NCBI RefSeq assembly: GCF_900543425.1 | Contig: NZ_UQRQ01000015.1 | Span: 1 to 64,000 of the forward strand | Direction: 5' to 3' | DNA from: an uncultured Sanguibacteroides sp. | GTDB taxonomy: Bacteria > Bacteroidota > Bacteroidia > Bacteroidales > Marinifilaceae | Length of the DNA: 64,000 nucleotides | Shown: positions 18,319 to 27,975 of the stretch, in pieces | Layout: the number at the start of each line of letters is the position of its first letter | Numbering within the stretch: position 1 is the stretch's first letter | Notes under the pieces: generated by a model | Told to the model about the DNA's origin: nothing | The model's database searches: none | Seen by the model: the letters and a program-made list of their open reading frames with translations, nothing else | Position numbers and translations under genes: made by a program

Positions 18319-19476
18319 ATGGAAAAAGATATATTTCGAATAATAGATTTGTTTAGGCTTTCGCGTAAAAACGGTTTAAATGAGGAAGAAAAGCATGAGT
18401 TTGAAATATTGATGAAGGACGACTCTACACGGGAAATGTTCGAACGGATAGAGGATGAAAAATATTTACACGAACGGATAGAAGAGCTGAAATCATATGA
18501 TCACCGGGAGGCTTTTGCTCGTTTGAAAACTCGTGTCCGTAAATATCGTCGGTTGAAGTGGATCCGAAGAGGCGTTGTTTCGGCAGCCGTTTTACTGATA
18601 GGGGTGTTTAGTCTTGTGATATGGGATAAATCCAAAGATTCTCTTTCGCAAACGGAAATGATGATTAAAAAGAACATAATACATCCGGGGATAAAACAGG
18701 CTGTTTTAAGATTAACGGATGGAAAAACGGTGAATATACAAGATGGATTTCTCGAGATTAAGGAAAAGGGAGGAACTGCGATTAAATATGAAAAAGGAGA
18801 ATTGAGTTACTTGTCAAAGGGAGAATTGGTTTCGGAAACGGATTCTAATGAATTGATTGTACCGATTGGGGGAGAGTGTTTTGTCTGCTTGAATGACGGA
18901 ACCGAAGTGTGGTTAAATGCTGATTCGAAGTTAAGGTATCCGCTTGTATTCGGTAAAGCGAAACGGGAAGTTTATCTGGAGGGAGAAGCCTATTTTAACG
19001 TGAAGCAGGATGGGGAACGTCCGTTTGTCGTTCATACGAATTTTGGCAAAACCAAAGTATTGGGAACCTCTTTTGACGTGAATGCTTATTCCGGAACAGA
19101 GGGATATACGACCTTAGTGAGTGGAAAAGTGAGTTGTACTTCGGTAGAAGATGAAGAGGTTATTCTGGCTCCTGGACAACAGGCCGTAATGTCTAAATCC
19201 GGCAATATGAGCGTTCGGGAAGTTGATATACAGGAGTATGTCAGTTGGAAAGACGGGTTGTTCGTGTTTAATAATAAATCGCTGAAGGATATTATGATCA
19301 TATTAGAACGGTGGTATGGAGTAAAGGTAGAATTTCGGGATAAAGGATTAGAATCCTTGACTTTCACGGGGAATCTCCATCGATATGATAATGTTACTGT
19401 CTTTTTGGAATTATTGAAGCGATTACGGGAAGTACGTTACGAAGTATCGGAAGATACGATTGTGCTGTATAAATAA
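18319..19476 (+). CDS. FecR family anti-sigma factor (locus 1)
   Basis: A 385-residue inner-membrane anti-sigma factor. The N-terminal cytoplasmic part (1-80) would hold the sigma factor; one membrane segment lies at about 86-102 (VVSAAVLLIGVFSLVIW). The periplasmic part has the FecR domain (IVPIGGECFVCLNDGTEVWL, then GEAYFNVKQDGERPFVVHT) and a C-terminal STN-like DUF4974 domain (FNNKSLKDIMIILERWYGVK). It senses the N-terminal STN domain of the neighbouring SusC. A stem-loop directly follows the stop codon. Confidence 0.93.
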   Translation: MEKDIFRIIDLFRLSRKNGLNEEEKHEFEILMKDDSTREMFERIEDEKYLHERIEELKSYDHREAFARLKTRVRKYRRLKWIRRGVVSAAVLLIGVFSLVIWDKSKDSLSQTEMMIKKNIIHPGIKQAVLRLTDGKTVNIQDGFLEIKEKGGTAIKYEKGELSYLSKGELVSETDSNELIVPIGGECFVCLNDGTEVWLNADSKLRYPLVFGKAKREVYLEGEAYFNVKQDGERPFVVHTNFGKTKVLGTSFDVNAYSGTEGYTTLVSGKVSCTSVEDEEVILAPGQQAVMSKSGNMSVREVDIQEYVSWKDGLFVFNNKSLKDIMIILERWYGVKVEFRDKGLESLTFTGNLHRYDNVTVFLELLKRLREVRYEVSEDTIVLYK

Positions 19477-19524
19477 CAGGGGAGACGGATTTCAAATTTC
19501 TCAGGTCTGTCGTCCGTTCCCCTG
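19477..19524 (+). promoter_or_regulatory. Stem-loop between FecR and SusC (locus 1)
   Basis: CAGGGGAGACGGA (19477-19489) pairs with TCCGTTCCCCTG (19513-19524) with one bulged G. It begins right after the FecR stop codon and has no T-tract, so it looks like an attenuator or an mRNA-processing/stability hairpin rather than a full terminator. Locus 2 has a stem-loop in the same position. Confidence 0.6.
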
Positions 19525-19552
19525 AAATTACTTATAAATAATCTACAATGTT

Positions 19553-22500
19553 ATGAAAAAAATTCAATTACTATGGCATTTTTGCCTATGGAAAAAGTAC
19601 AAAAAGATTCTTATGATTATGAAATTGTGTTGTGTGTTTGTTTTCTTGCTATGTCTGAACTTATCCGCAACTGTGAGTGCACAAAATGAAAAAGTATCGT
19701 TGGATTTGGAAAATGTATCCATGGAACGGTTTCTTGTCGAGTTAAGAAAACAAACGAGTTATAGTTTTATGTATAACTCCGAATTGGTGGCAAAAGCGGG
19801 GCATATTTCTGTCAAGGTGAAGAAAAAAATGTTGAGTGAGGTGTTGGCTACGGTGTTGAAACAGGTGGGATTTGAATATGAATTTTACAATAATGTTATT
19901 TTGATTCGTCCGAGTTCAAATGTTCCGGAAGAGAAAAAGCCTCAAAAGAATATCGTGCGGGGAGAGGTAAAAGACGAAGCTGGATTGCCTTTGCCGGGGG
20001 TAACCGTGTTGATAAAAGGCTCTTCCGTTGGTGTCGCTACGGATAAGGACGGGAAGTTCGAGATTCAATTGGTAAAGGATACGGTCACGTTAGTGTTTAC
20101 TTTCGTCGGTATGAAAACGCAACACGTAAAAATTGATAAATTGAAAGAGGGAGAGGAGCGTAAGGCGTTATCTATTGTCATGAAAGAAGATAAAATGGTC
20201 TTGGAAGATGTCGTGGTAACGGGATATGCCAATATCCGGAAATCGAGTTTCACGGGGTCGGCGACGCAAGTAAAACGGGAAGAGCTATTAAAGGTTTCGA
20301 CGGGGAATATTATCGATGCTTTACAGGTATTCGATCCATCCTTGCGAATGATTAAAAATAATGAAATGGGATCGGATCCGAATACGTTGCCCGAATTTTA
20401 TATTCGGGGACGTTCCGGAATGGAGGGCGTGAAACAGTTGGATAAAATTCAATCGTCGGATATATCGGAATATGCCTTAACGAATAACCCTAATCTTCCG
20501 ATTTTTATTATGGATGGTTATGAGGTATCGATAGAGAAAGTATACGATATGGATCCGAACCGGGTTGAATCGATTAATATCTTAAAAGATGCGGCTGCTA
20601 CTGCCATGTATGGTTCAAGAGCTTCAAACGGAGTGATTGTCATCGAGACGGTAGCCCCGAAACCGGGGCAGTTGCGAGTGGCTTATAATGGAACATTGGG
20701 GATTACGGCTCCTGATTTGTCGGACTATAATTTGATGAATGCGCGGGAGAAACTGGAAGCAGAAGTAGCTGCCGGATTATTGGATGCGGATAGTCCTTTG
20801 GAGCCGGGGACGAATGATTACGCCGATCGTGTGGCGGATTACAGGAATAAATTGAATAATATCTTGTTAGGAGTGGACACGTATTGGTTGGGAAAACCTT
20901 TAAGGACGGAGGTGAATCATAAACATAGTTTATTCGTGGATGGAGGAGTGGAATCTATTCGATACATGCTGGGTTTACGTTACGAGGGACAAAATGGGGT
21001 TATGAAAGGGTCATACCGGAACAAAATCGGGGCAGATTTGAAATTAGACAGTCGGATAAAGAGTGTTCAAATCAGTAATCAGGTTTCTTATGATGCGGTA
21101 CGGACTCAAAATTCGCCTTATGGAACCTTTTATGATTACGTGAGAATGCAGCCATATTGGAGACCGACGGACGAGAATGGAGAATTAATACGAAGTTATA
21201 AACGGACTTACGGTACCAGCGGAGGTACGGCCAACCCGTTGTATGCGGCAACGTTGAACAGTTATAATCGTAGTAATTACCAAGAGATTTCCGATAATTT
21301 GCAGTTGAATTGGTATATCACAAAAAGTTTGCAATTTAAAGCTCAACTATCTCTTAACTGGAAAGAAGAGACGTCTAAAGCGTTTACCGACCCGAATCAT
21401 CCGATTTATAATGACGTGGATCTTTCCGGCGGAACTGTTTCCGAATTGGACAAGGGAGGGCTCAATTATACGCGGAGGAAAACGTTTGGTTGGAATACCA
21501 ATCTTTTGTTAATGTATAACGAGGTCATCGGAAAGCATCATAATGTTAATTTGACCTTGGGAGCAAACGTAAAGGAAGATAAAACGAATTATAACCAGAT
21601 CCGGTATATCGGATTCCCTCTTTCCGGGATGAGCGATCGGAAATTTGCAAACCGGATAGATTCGGAAACCCTTCAGAGTAATCATACCCGACTTGTGGGT
21701 GCGTTCTTACAGGGAAACTACACCTTTAATGATATTTATTTATTGGATGTCTCTTTGCGTTTGGACGGATCATCGGAGTTCGGAACGAATAATCGCTTTG
21801 CGACCTTCTGGTCCGGAGGTGCGGGTATTAATATTCATAATTATGCTTTTATGAAATCACTCCCGCTGATTACATTGTTACGGGTAAAAGCAAATTACGG
21901 GCAGACCGGTAAAGTGAATTTCCCTCCTTTTGCGGCTCGTCATACTTATGAAATATTGTCTGACAGTTGGCATATGACAGGAATAGGGACGATATTGTAT
22001 TATATGGGTAATGACGACCTGACGTGGGAGAAAACGAAGATGTTGAATTTGGGTTTTGATGTAAACCTGGCAAGACGCGTAAATCTGGAGTTGTCTTGGT
22101 ATAATAAACGAACGGTGGATTTGATTACAGATGTGTCGGTTCCTTCGTCTTCCGGATCTACGGTGTATAAGGATAATTTGGGAGAGGTAGAAAATCGCGG
22201 ATACGAGGTTAATTTGAATGTTACCGCTTTCCAGAATAAAAACTGGGATGTAAGTACCTTTGTGCGATTGGCTCATAATAAAAATAAGATTGTGAAGATT
22301 TCCGATGCTTTGCGTGAGTACAATGATCGGGTAGATGAGTATTACAATGGATATACTTCCGGAAGTGATTCGAAGAACGAGCAATACTCGAAACCCGTTA
22401 TGAAATATCAGGAAGGAGGATCGCTGACCTCTATTTTCGGTATGAAATCTTTGGGAATTTCTCCGGCTAACGGGCAAGAGTTATTTCTTTACCGGGACGG

Positions 22501-23011
22501 TAAGGTTTCTTACGCGTGGAAATCTTCGGAACAGGTGATTATCGGAGATACGGAGCCGGAAGTACAAGGCTCGTTCGGTTTGAATTTGCGATACAGAAAT
22601 TTCACCTTATACACGACGTTCCTGTTTGAATTGGGTGGAGATACTTATAATCAGACATTGGTCGATCAGGTGGAATGCGTGAACTTATGGGCCCGTAACG
22701 TGGATAAGCGTGTTTCTTCCGATCGTTGGCAAAAAGAGGGTGATATGACTCCGCTGAAATCGATAAAAGATCGTTATAATGTCACTCGTTCGACTTCTCG
22801 TTTCGTGGAGAAAAACAATACGTTGAATTTTAATTCTTTGACATTAGGCTATGATTTCGATAAGGAGTCGCTTCAACGTTTCGGAATAAGTATGTTGCGC
22901 TTATCTTTTAATATGAAGGATATAGCTGTTTTCTCAACGGTGAAGCAGGAGAGAGGATTGAGTTATCCTTTTGCCCGTACTTTTAATTTCACGTTAAATG
23001 TAAGTTTTTAA
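19553..23011 (+). CDS. SusC/RagA-type TonB-dependent transporter with STN domain (locus 1)
   Basis: A 1152-residue outer-membrane transporter. After a signal peptide ending near LSATVSAQ come an STN signalling domain (about 55-115), a carboxypeptidase-regulatory-like beta-domain (VRGEVKDEAGLPLPGVTVLI), the TonB-box/plug region (EDVVVTGYANIRKSSFTGSA), the SusC signature FYIRGRSG and TAMYGSRASNGVIVI, and a C-terminal 22-strand barrel ending in FNFTLNVSF with terminal Phe. The STN domain marks it as a signalling transporter that contacts FecR. The nearest ATG to the signal peptide (MIMKLCCV) could be a later start. The stop codon overlaps the SusD start by one base, so the two are translationally coupled. 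Confidence 0.95.
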   Translation: MKKIQLLWHFCLWKKYKKILMIMKLCCVFVFLLCLNLSATVSAQNEKVSLDLENVSMERFLVELRKQTSYSFMYNSELVAKAGHISVKVKKKMLSEVLATVLKQVGFEYEFYNNVILIRPSSNVPEEKKPQKNIVRGEVKDEAGLPLPGVTVLIKGSSVGVATDKDGKFEIQLVKDTVTLVFTFVGMKTQHVKIDKLKEGEERKALSIVMKEDKMVLEDVVVTGYANIRKSSFTGSATQVKREELLKVSTGNIIDALQVFDPSLRMIKNNEMGSDPNTLPEFYIRGRSGMEGVKQLDKIQSSDISEYALTNNPNLPIFIMDGYEVSIEKVYDMDPNRVESINILKDAAATAMYGSRASNGVIVIETVAPKPGQLRVAYNGTLGITAPDLSDYNLMNAREKLEAEVAAGLLDADSPLEPGTNDYADRVADYRNKLNNILLGVDTYWLGKPLRTEVNHKHSLFVDGGVESIRYMLGLRYEGQNGVMKGSYRNKIGADLKLDSRIKSVQISNQVSYDAVRTQNSPYGTFYDYVRMQPYWRPTDENGELIRSYKRTYGTSGGTANPLYAATLNSYNRSNYQEISDNLQLNWYITKSLQFKAQLSLNWKEETSKAFTDPNHPIYNDVDLSGGTVSELDKGGLNYTRRKTFGWNTNLLLMYNEVIGKHHNVNLTLGANVKEDKTNYNQIRYIGFPLSGMSDRKFANRIDSETLQSNHTRLVGAFLQGNYTFNDIYLLDVSLRLDGSSEFGTNNRFATFWSGGAGINIHNYAFMKSLPLITLLRVKANYGQTGKVNFPPFAARHTYEILSDSWHMTGIGTILYYMGNDDLTWEKTKMLNLGFDVNLARRVNLELSWYNKRTVDLITDVSVPSSSGSTVYKDNLGEVENRGYEVNLNVTAFQNKNWDVSTFVRLAHNKNKIVKISDALREYNDRVDEYYNGYTSGSDSKNEQYSKPVMKYQEGGSLTSIFGMKSLGISPANGQELFLYRDGKVSYAWKSSEQVIIGDTEPEVQGSFGLNLRYRNFTLYTTFLFELGGDTYNQTLVDQVECVNLWARNVDKRVSSDRWQKEGDMTPLKSIKDRYNVTRSTSRFVEKNNTLNFNSLTLGYDFDKESLQRFGISMLRLSFNMKDIAVFSTVKQERGLSYPFARTFNFTLNVSF

Positions 23012-24537
23012 TGCATAAGGTTATGAAAATATATCGATACATAATAGTGTTTTTCTTTGTTGTGGGAGGATTATCCTCTTGTAACGATTGGTTGGACATC
23101 AATGCCGATACGAAGGTGGTCCAGGAAGAACTATTCGAGAGTTACGAGGGATTTCGTTCCAGTTTGAACGGTATTTATCGTTTGTTGGGAACAAAAGAGC
23201 TATACGCTCGTAATTTGACCTGGGGTGCCGCCAGTGTATTGGGAAATAATTATGAAAAAAATACGTTGCCTTATTCGTACCGGGATTTCCTCAATGATTA
23301 CGAGGCCGTGAGCGGTAAAAAATACGTGGAGGAAATATGGGAACAAGGATACAAGTTAATTTCCAATTGTAATAATTTGTTGATACAGGGAAGAGATAAG
23401 AAGGATGATTTTTTTCCGGAGGGTAAGGTTGAAAAAGATGTGATCATGGGGGAAGCTATCGGGATGCGGGCTTTGTTGCATTTCGATTTATTACGTCTTT
23501 ATGCCCCCTCTTTCAAAGAGGATGACGGTAAGTTATATATCCCTTACGTGACCGTTTATCCGGAGCATCAGCCGAAACATCTTTCGGTAACGGCCGTGAT
23601 GGATAGTATCATTTCGGATTTGAAGAGAGCTCGGGATATGTTAAGCTATAACGATACATTATATAACGTAGAGGCCATTCATAATGTAAAAGTCCGTTTT
23701 CATACTGTTTTTGCTTCCGTAAAAGGAGGATTTTTCTTCTCGAACCGGGGTGGACGCATGAATTATTTTGCGGCGACGGCTCTGTTGGCAAGAGCGTATT
23801 TATACAAAGGGGACAAGATAAATGCTTATCGTTATGCTCATGAGGTGTATCAATATTCAACCCGGAAAACCTATTTTCAGTTTACTCCTGCCTCGGCTTT
23901 CGAATTGTGGGACAAAAACGGGTGGCCGCAAAAAATGTATGATGATATTTTGATGGCTGCTTATAACGAAAAGATGTATGATATTTATAAGGATGAGTTG
24001 AATTCACAATCTACGGAGATTAATTTCTTCTTAAAAAATATCGACGATTTGTATCGTTCCGATGCCAATGATTTCCGGAAGACTAAATTGATTAGTGGCA
24101 GTTGGGATGATTGGGAGGAGGTCTGGACCTATCTTTCCACTCGTTGGTCGAAACCGGCAGATTTAACCTATTCGGAGGCACAGGATGTCGCTACTTATCA
24201 GGGACCTATTGCCCCGGTGATTCGGATGAGCGAGGTGTATTACATTATGTGCGAGTGTCTGGCAGAAGAGGGAAAGGTGGACGAAGCCACCGATTTATTG
24301 CAAACGGTAAGGACTGCACGGGGTGCAATCAATCCGTTACCTCTCGGGATGACGAAAGACGATTTTTTGACGATCTTGCGGAAAGAGATGGTTAAAGATT
24401 TTATGACGGAAGGGCAAACGTTCTTTTTGTATAAACGATTGGATGAACCTGTGTATGATGGTTCTTCCGGAATAGATATGACGGGTAAATGGGTTTTACC
24501 TGCTCCCTACAGTGAAACGGCATATACGAACCTTTAA
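23011..24537 (+). CDS. SusD/RagB-type nutrient-binding lipoprotein (locus 1)
   Basis: A 508-residue surface lipoprotein (lipobox LSSC in VVGGLSSCNDWLDI) that forms the lid over the SusC barrel and binds substrate. The family's helical TPR-like N-terminal segments are present (EIWEQGYKLISNCNNLLIQG; GEAIGMRALLHFDLLRLYAP), as is the C-terminal RXEM-type region (LRKEMVKDFMTEGQTFFLYK). The ATG at 23011 shares its A with the SusC stop; the ATG at 23023 (MKIYRYI) is an alternative that may be preferred. The substrate cannot be read from the sequence; the neighbouring DUF4843 and PKD-like genes suggest a peptide or protein-derived ligand. Confidence 0.93.
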   Translation: MHKVMKIYRYIIVFFFVVGGLSSCNDWLDINADTKVVQEELFESYEGFRSSLNGIYRLLGTKELYARNLTWGAASVLGNNYEKNTLPYSYRDFLNDYEAVSGKKYVEEIWEQGYKLISNCNNLLIQGRDKKDDFFPEGKVEKDVIMGEAIGMRALLHFDLLRLYAPSFKEDDGKLYIPYVTVYPEHQPKHLSVTAVMDSIISDLKRARDMLSYNDTLYNVEAIHNVKVRFHTVFASVKGGFFFSNRGGRMNYFAATALLARAYLYKGDKINAYRYAHEVYQYSTRKTYFQFTPASAFELWDKNGWPQKMYDDILMAAYNEKMYDIYKDELNSQSTEINFFLKNIDDLYRSDANDFRKTKLISGSWDDWEEVWTYLSTRWSKPADLTYSEAQDVATYQGPIAPVIRMSEVYYIMCECLAEEGKVDEATDLLQTVRTARGAINPLPLGMTKDDFLTILRKEMVKDFMTEGQTFFLYKRLDEPVYDGSSGIDMTGKWVLPAPYSETAYTNL

Positions 24538-24541
24538 TTTA

Positions 24542-25210
24542 ATGATGATGAAAAAGTTATATATATGGGGAATTGGCCTGCTTCTTTTCTTGAGCTGCCA
24601 AAAGAATGAAATGATGATTTATAATGGAGATAATTATATTCAATTCACGAAAACGTTAAAAGACACGAGTACTTTTTCTTTCTCTTTTTATCCGGAACTG
24701 AATGATTACGAATTCCCGGTAGTGGTGGAAATGTCGGGGTCGGCATGCCGGACGGAGACCTCTTATCGTGTTGTGGTGGATAAGGAAAACACGACAGCCG
24801 AGGAAGGAAAACATTTCACGATTCCGGAGAAATTAACCTTTAAGGTCGGAGCTTACCGGGATACCTGTCTGGTGAAGTTGATGCGCCGTGAAGAGATGAA
24901 GGCAGGTAATTTACAGATTGTGTTACGGATTGAAGAGAACGCATCTTTTAAACAGGGAGAAGAGAATAAATTGATTGCCGTGCTACGGGTAAATGATAAA
25001 TTATCACAACCGAAATGGTGGGATGATATAGTAAACTGGTATTATTTAGGAACTTATACCGATGAGAAATATGATTTATTTATTCGTGCTACGAAACAAT
25101 ATGATTTGACGGGAGCGGATGAAGGGATGTTGCGGTATTATTCTTTGATGTTTAAATATTGGTTACAGGAGGAGGGACGGACAGATATTTATGTTCCGGT
25201 AAAAGGATGA
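24542..25210 (+). CDS. DUF4843 family lipoprotein (locus 1)
   Basis: A 222-residue lipoprotein (LLLFLSC lipobox) starting at the first of three consecutive ATG codons 4 bp after the SusD stop. The middle resembles the beta-sandwich DUF4843 fold (FPVVVEMSGSACRTETSYRV, EEGKHFTIPEKLTFKVG) and the C-terminal part carries the family's WWDDIVNWYYLGTYTDEKYD pattern. Such proteins occur in SusC/SusD loci and probably sit at the cell surface as accessory binding subunits of the transporter complex. Function is inferred from context. Confidence 0.85.
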   Translation: MMMKKLYIWGIGLLLFLSCQKNEMMIYNGDNYIQFTKTLKDTSTFSFSFYPELNDYEFPVVVEMSGSACRTETSYRVVVDKENTTAEEGKHFTIPEKLTFKVGAYRDTCLVKLMRREEMKAGNLQIVLRIEENASFKQGEENKLIAVLRVNDKLSQPKWWDDIVNWYYLGTYTDEKYDLFIRATKQYDLTGADEGMLRYYSLMFKYWLQEEGRTDIYVPVKG

Positions 25211-25230
25211 TAACTTTAATAAAAGAAATT

Positions 25231-26811
25231 ATGAATGCAAAGATTATACGATATATGCTTGCCTGTTTGTTTATCGTCCAGGCTTGTTATGACGACAAAG
25301 GGAATTATGATTATATTCGTTCGAATGGGGTAACGATAGCCCTTAATCCTGTTTCGAAAATTGCTTATCTGGGAGAAATTTACTGTTATGATCCGGACAT
25401 AACCTTTACCAATGTATCGGATTCTGTCGGGTTCGAGTATTGGTGGGAATATACCGGAAGCAGTGCTGCCGGAGGTGCTTATGACACGATTTGTAAGACC
25501 AGGACTTTAAATTTTAATCCGCAGGAAACGGGAGAGGTTTGGGTAAGGTTATGTGTAAAAGAACAGAGAACGGGAGTCGTGACGACCTCGGATATTTTAG
25601 CTTTAAACGTGCAGAGTTCTTACGGGAAAGGATGGATGATCCTGGGGCAGGACAACGATCGTACGACACTTTCGTTTGTTCGGCCGGGGTATGAAGAAAC
25701 GGAAGAGGGGAAAAAGAGAATATACACTCCGATGGTGGATTTATACGAAAAAATCTTTCCGGAACAACCTTTAGGCACCTTGCCTGTCGGATTAAGGCAG
25801 ATGTTAACGTGGTATGACGGAGCCATCATGGTATTACAAAAGAATAGTCCTCTTTATTTGAACGGGAATTCATATAAAAAAGAGGTATTACTGGACGATG
25901 AATTTGTAGGAGGAATACCGGACCAATTGGAGGTAAAGGATTTCTTTAACGGAACGAACGTGGATATCGTGTTGGATAAGACGGGAAAAATGTACGTGCG
26001 AAATTTCATGAACGTTCAAGGTATGTATCAAGCTCTTTATACCCGCGATTTTACAAATATTCCCTCTAAATACAAAGGAGAAGAATTGCATATCGACCGT
26101 GTGATTCCTACCCGGCCTATGTACGATTATATTTGTGGATTATATGATGCGGAGAACAGTCGTTTCTTATGGGCGGGGGTTGCTTATAGTGCGAGTGTCG
26201 ACGTGGTGATTCCTTCCGTGATGCAAACATCCGCATCGGAATATATTGATCTGACTGATTTGGATGGGTGGGAATTGGTATTCTGCGGTACGCACACGGG
26301 AGGTTCTGCTTACGGGCAACCTCGTTTTGTGGCTATCTTTAAAAAAGGAGACGTCGTAAAAGCTCAAACATTTACGGCAAAATCTTCTCCTTCTTATTAT
26401 AATGCTTCATCGGTCTCTATCATCGATGTGACATTACGGGATTTTTCGGGTAAAAAATATATTTCCGAAAACACGAAATATTACACGCTAAAGACCCGGG
26501 GATACATGTTCTTTGCGGAAAAAAACATTGTATATTGGTATGATCTTACCACGGGAGAGAGTTATCCGTTCTATACTTTTGCGAATGAGAACGCTTCGGT
26601 TGTGGCTATGAGCTCTAATCCGCAAGAATCGGAATTGGGTGTGGTATTGGATGACGGAGTCTTTGCCACGTTGAATATTGAAAACGATAAGCTGTATTCC
26701 GGAGAGCGTATATACGAGAAGTCGGGTTTCGGGAAAGTAATAGATATAGATTATAAATACCCGAATTATAACGTGTATAATTATAGAACGAATGCTAATA
26801 ATGCGGATTAA
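25231..26811 (+). CDS. PKD-like family lipoprotein (locus 1)
   Basis: A 526-residue surface lipoprotein (MLACLFIVQAC then YDDKGNYDY). The N-terminal 140 residues form an immunoglobulin/PKD-like domain (SVGFEYWWEYTGSS, GEVWVRLCVKEQRTGVVTTS). The C-terminal part looks like a beta-propeller with Trp/Gly repeats (GKGWMILGQDNDRTTLSFV; VEDFFNG-like segments). It is the last gene of the locus 1 operon, 20 bp after the DUF4843 gene, and ends before a long stem-loop. The start at 25231 is chosen because upstream in-frame codons overlap the previous gene and would bury the signal peptide. Confidence 0.85.
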   Translation: MNAKIIRYMLACLFIVQACYDDKGNYDYIRSNGVTIALNPVSKIAYLGEIYCYDPDITFTNVSDSVGFEYWWEYTGSSAAGGAYDTICKTRTLNFNPQETGEVWVRLCVKEQRTGVVTTSDILALNVQSSYGKGWMILGQDNDRTTLSFVRPGYEETEEGKKRIYTPMVDLYEKIFPEQPLGTLPVGLRQMLTWYDGAIMVLQKNSPLYLNGNSYKKEVLLDDEFVGGIPDQLEVKDFFNGTNVDIVLDKTGKMYVRNFMNVQGMYQALYTRDFTNIPSKYKGEELHIDRVIPTRPMYDYICGLYDAENSRFLWAGVAYSASVDVVIPSVMQTSASEYIDLTDLDGWELVFCGTHTGGSAYGQPRFVAIFKKGDVVKAQTFTAKSSPSYYNASSVSIIDVTLRDFSGKKYISENTKYYTLKTRGYMFFAEKNIVYWYDLTTGESYPFYTFANENASVVAMSSNPQESELGVVLDDGVFATLNIENDKLYSGERIYEKSGFGKVIDIDYKYPNYNVYNYRTNANNAD

Positions 26812-26844
26812 TCTCTCTGCGGTAAATAAATCAAAGTGGTGATC

Positions 26845-26910
26845 GAAAGCAAGAGTGTTTTATGGTAATTACCCCCTTTTTTAGGAGTAAATCCATAAAA
26901 TCTTGCTTTC
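26845..26910 (+). terminator. Long stem-loop after the locus 1 operon
   Basis: The left arm at 26845-26865 (GAAAGCAAGA, a 3-base bulge GTG, TTTTATGG) pairs perfectly with CCATAAAATCTTGCTTTC at 26893-26910. The 27-base loop can fold further (ACCCCC with GGAGT). There is no T-tract, so it may act as a 3'-end stabiliser or factor-dependent terminator. Confidence 0.6.
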
Positions 26911-26990
26911 ATAATACATTTAACAAAGTAGAAAAACATATGAAAAGATTCATGTATTCCGATTGAGGGATTCATGAAAAAATGAATGAC

Positions 26991-27019
26991 AGAAGGAGAT
27001 CTACAACGATCTCCTTTCT
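26991..27019 (+). terminator. Small terminator-like hairpin
   Basis: GGAGATC (26995-27001) pairs with GATCTCC (27008-27014) over a 6-base loop, followed by TTTCT. It may end read-through from locus 1. Confidence 0.55.
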
Positions 27020-27181
27020 ACATATAAAGGAAGAAAAATACTGTTTTTCTAATGCTTTTGCAGGAGTGAAGATCAATAAAGGATCGTTTATTGATACTGC
27101 TAAAATGGAGTGAAATTTGTAAAAAATGGATGGGTTTGAATCTTTTTAACGTGCTGATGGTGAATAACAAGATAAAGATAT

Positions 27182-27189
27182 TATCTTTG
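27182..27189 (+). promoter_or_regulatory. -7 box for the locus 2 ECF sigma gene
   Basis: TATCTTTG matches TAnnTTTG, 90 bp upstream of the ATG at 27279. The box is part of a small inverted repeat (AAAGAT 27174-27179, ATCTTT 27183-27188), a possible operator. Confidence 0.5.
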
Positions 27190-27278
27190 ACGGGGTGATT
27201 TTGTCTCAAGATTTTTTTGGGTTTTAATAAACGATCATTTTTTCGTGTTGGAAATGAATAGGATAGCTTTTGTATACT

Positions 27279-27830
27279 ATGGTAGATAAAGTCTCTTTTG
27301 ATGCGATAAAGCGAGGTGATATGAGAGCCTATAAGACTTTGTTTCAGCAATATTATGCGTCGATGTGTACCGTCGCCAAGCGTTATATCGGAGATGGGGA
27401 TACGGCGAAAGATATTGCCCAGGAGGTATTTATCAAACTGTGGGAGAAGCGGGAAGAGTACGACACGATCCCTAACGTGGAAATCTTTTTGTATGTATTG
27501 GTACGTAATCGTTGTTTTGATTATTTGAAATCGCAAAAAGATATGGTTGACTACATGGATTCGGAGGTCGTTAATAATGAGGTTTTTTTTAGGGACTTAT
27601 TAATAGAGGAGGAGTCTTATCGAATTATTTCTCAGGCCATAGAAGCATTGCCTCCGCAAAGTGCCCGTATCATTAAACTCTCTTTGGAGGGAAAACAAAA
27701 TAAAGAGATTGCGGATATTTTAGGAATATCCGTGAATACCGTTAAAACGTTAAAGTATCGTTCGTTAGAATCTTTAAAAATCTCTTTAAAAGATTATTTC
27801 TATATTCTTCTGGTTTTGTTAGGGATTTAA
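27279..27830 (+). CDS. ECF RNA polymerase sigma-70 factor (locus 2)
   Basis: A 183-residue FecI-like ECF sigma factor with complete region 2 (YKTLFQQYYASMCTVAKRYI, then DIAQEVFIKLWEKREEYD) and region 4 (LPPQSARIIKLSLEGKQNKE, then GISVNTVKTLKYRSLESL). It starts at the ATG at 27279; a TTG three codons earlier is rejected. Unlike locus 1, no FecR gene follows directly: the same-strand FecR is about 3 kb away at 30800, with a hydrolase gene on the other strand and an AraC gene in between. This may be a split pair or an unpaired sigma factor. Confidence 0.92.
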   Translation: MVDKVSFDAIKRGDMRAYKTLFQQYYASMCTVAKRYIGDGDTAKDIAQEVFIKLWEKREEYDTIPNVEIFLYVLVRNRCFDYLKSQKDMVDYMDSEVVNNEVFFRDLLIEEESYRIISQAIEALPPQSARIIKLSLEGKQNKEIADILGISVNTVKTLKYRSLESLKISLKDYFYILLVLLGI

Positions 27831-27892
27831 GCTCTTCGGTTTTCTTGTCGTATTATTTTTTTTGTTTTGGGTGGTGGGTTACGGATGGATGA

Positions 27893-27938
27893 CCGGCTTC
27901 ATCTGTCGAATCGTGTCGGACAAATGAAGCCGGAAAAA
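27893..27938. terminator. Strong stem-loop between convergent sigma and hydrolase genes
   Basis: CCGGCTTCAT (27893-27902) pairs perfectly with ATGAAGCCGG (27924-27933), with a further TGTC/GACA pairing inside. It lies between the 3' ends of two convergent genes, so it probably ends one or both transcripts, although T-tracts are weak. Confidence 0.6.
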
Positions 27939-27975
27939 TTTACGCGTAGGTAATCATCGCTTTTTTATGTGTATA

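Larger units (their letters stand above)
26812..27278. other. Intergenic region between loci 1 and 2
   Basis: 467 bp without a credible gene. It holds a long inverted repeat (26845-26910), a smaller terminator-like hairpin (26991-27019) and a promoter -7 box (27182-27189). Confidence 0.7.
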
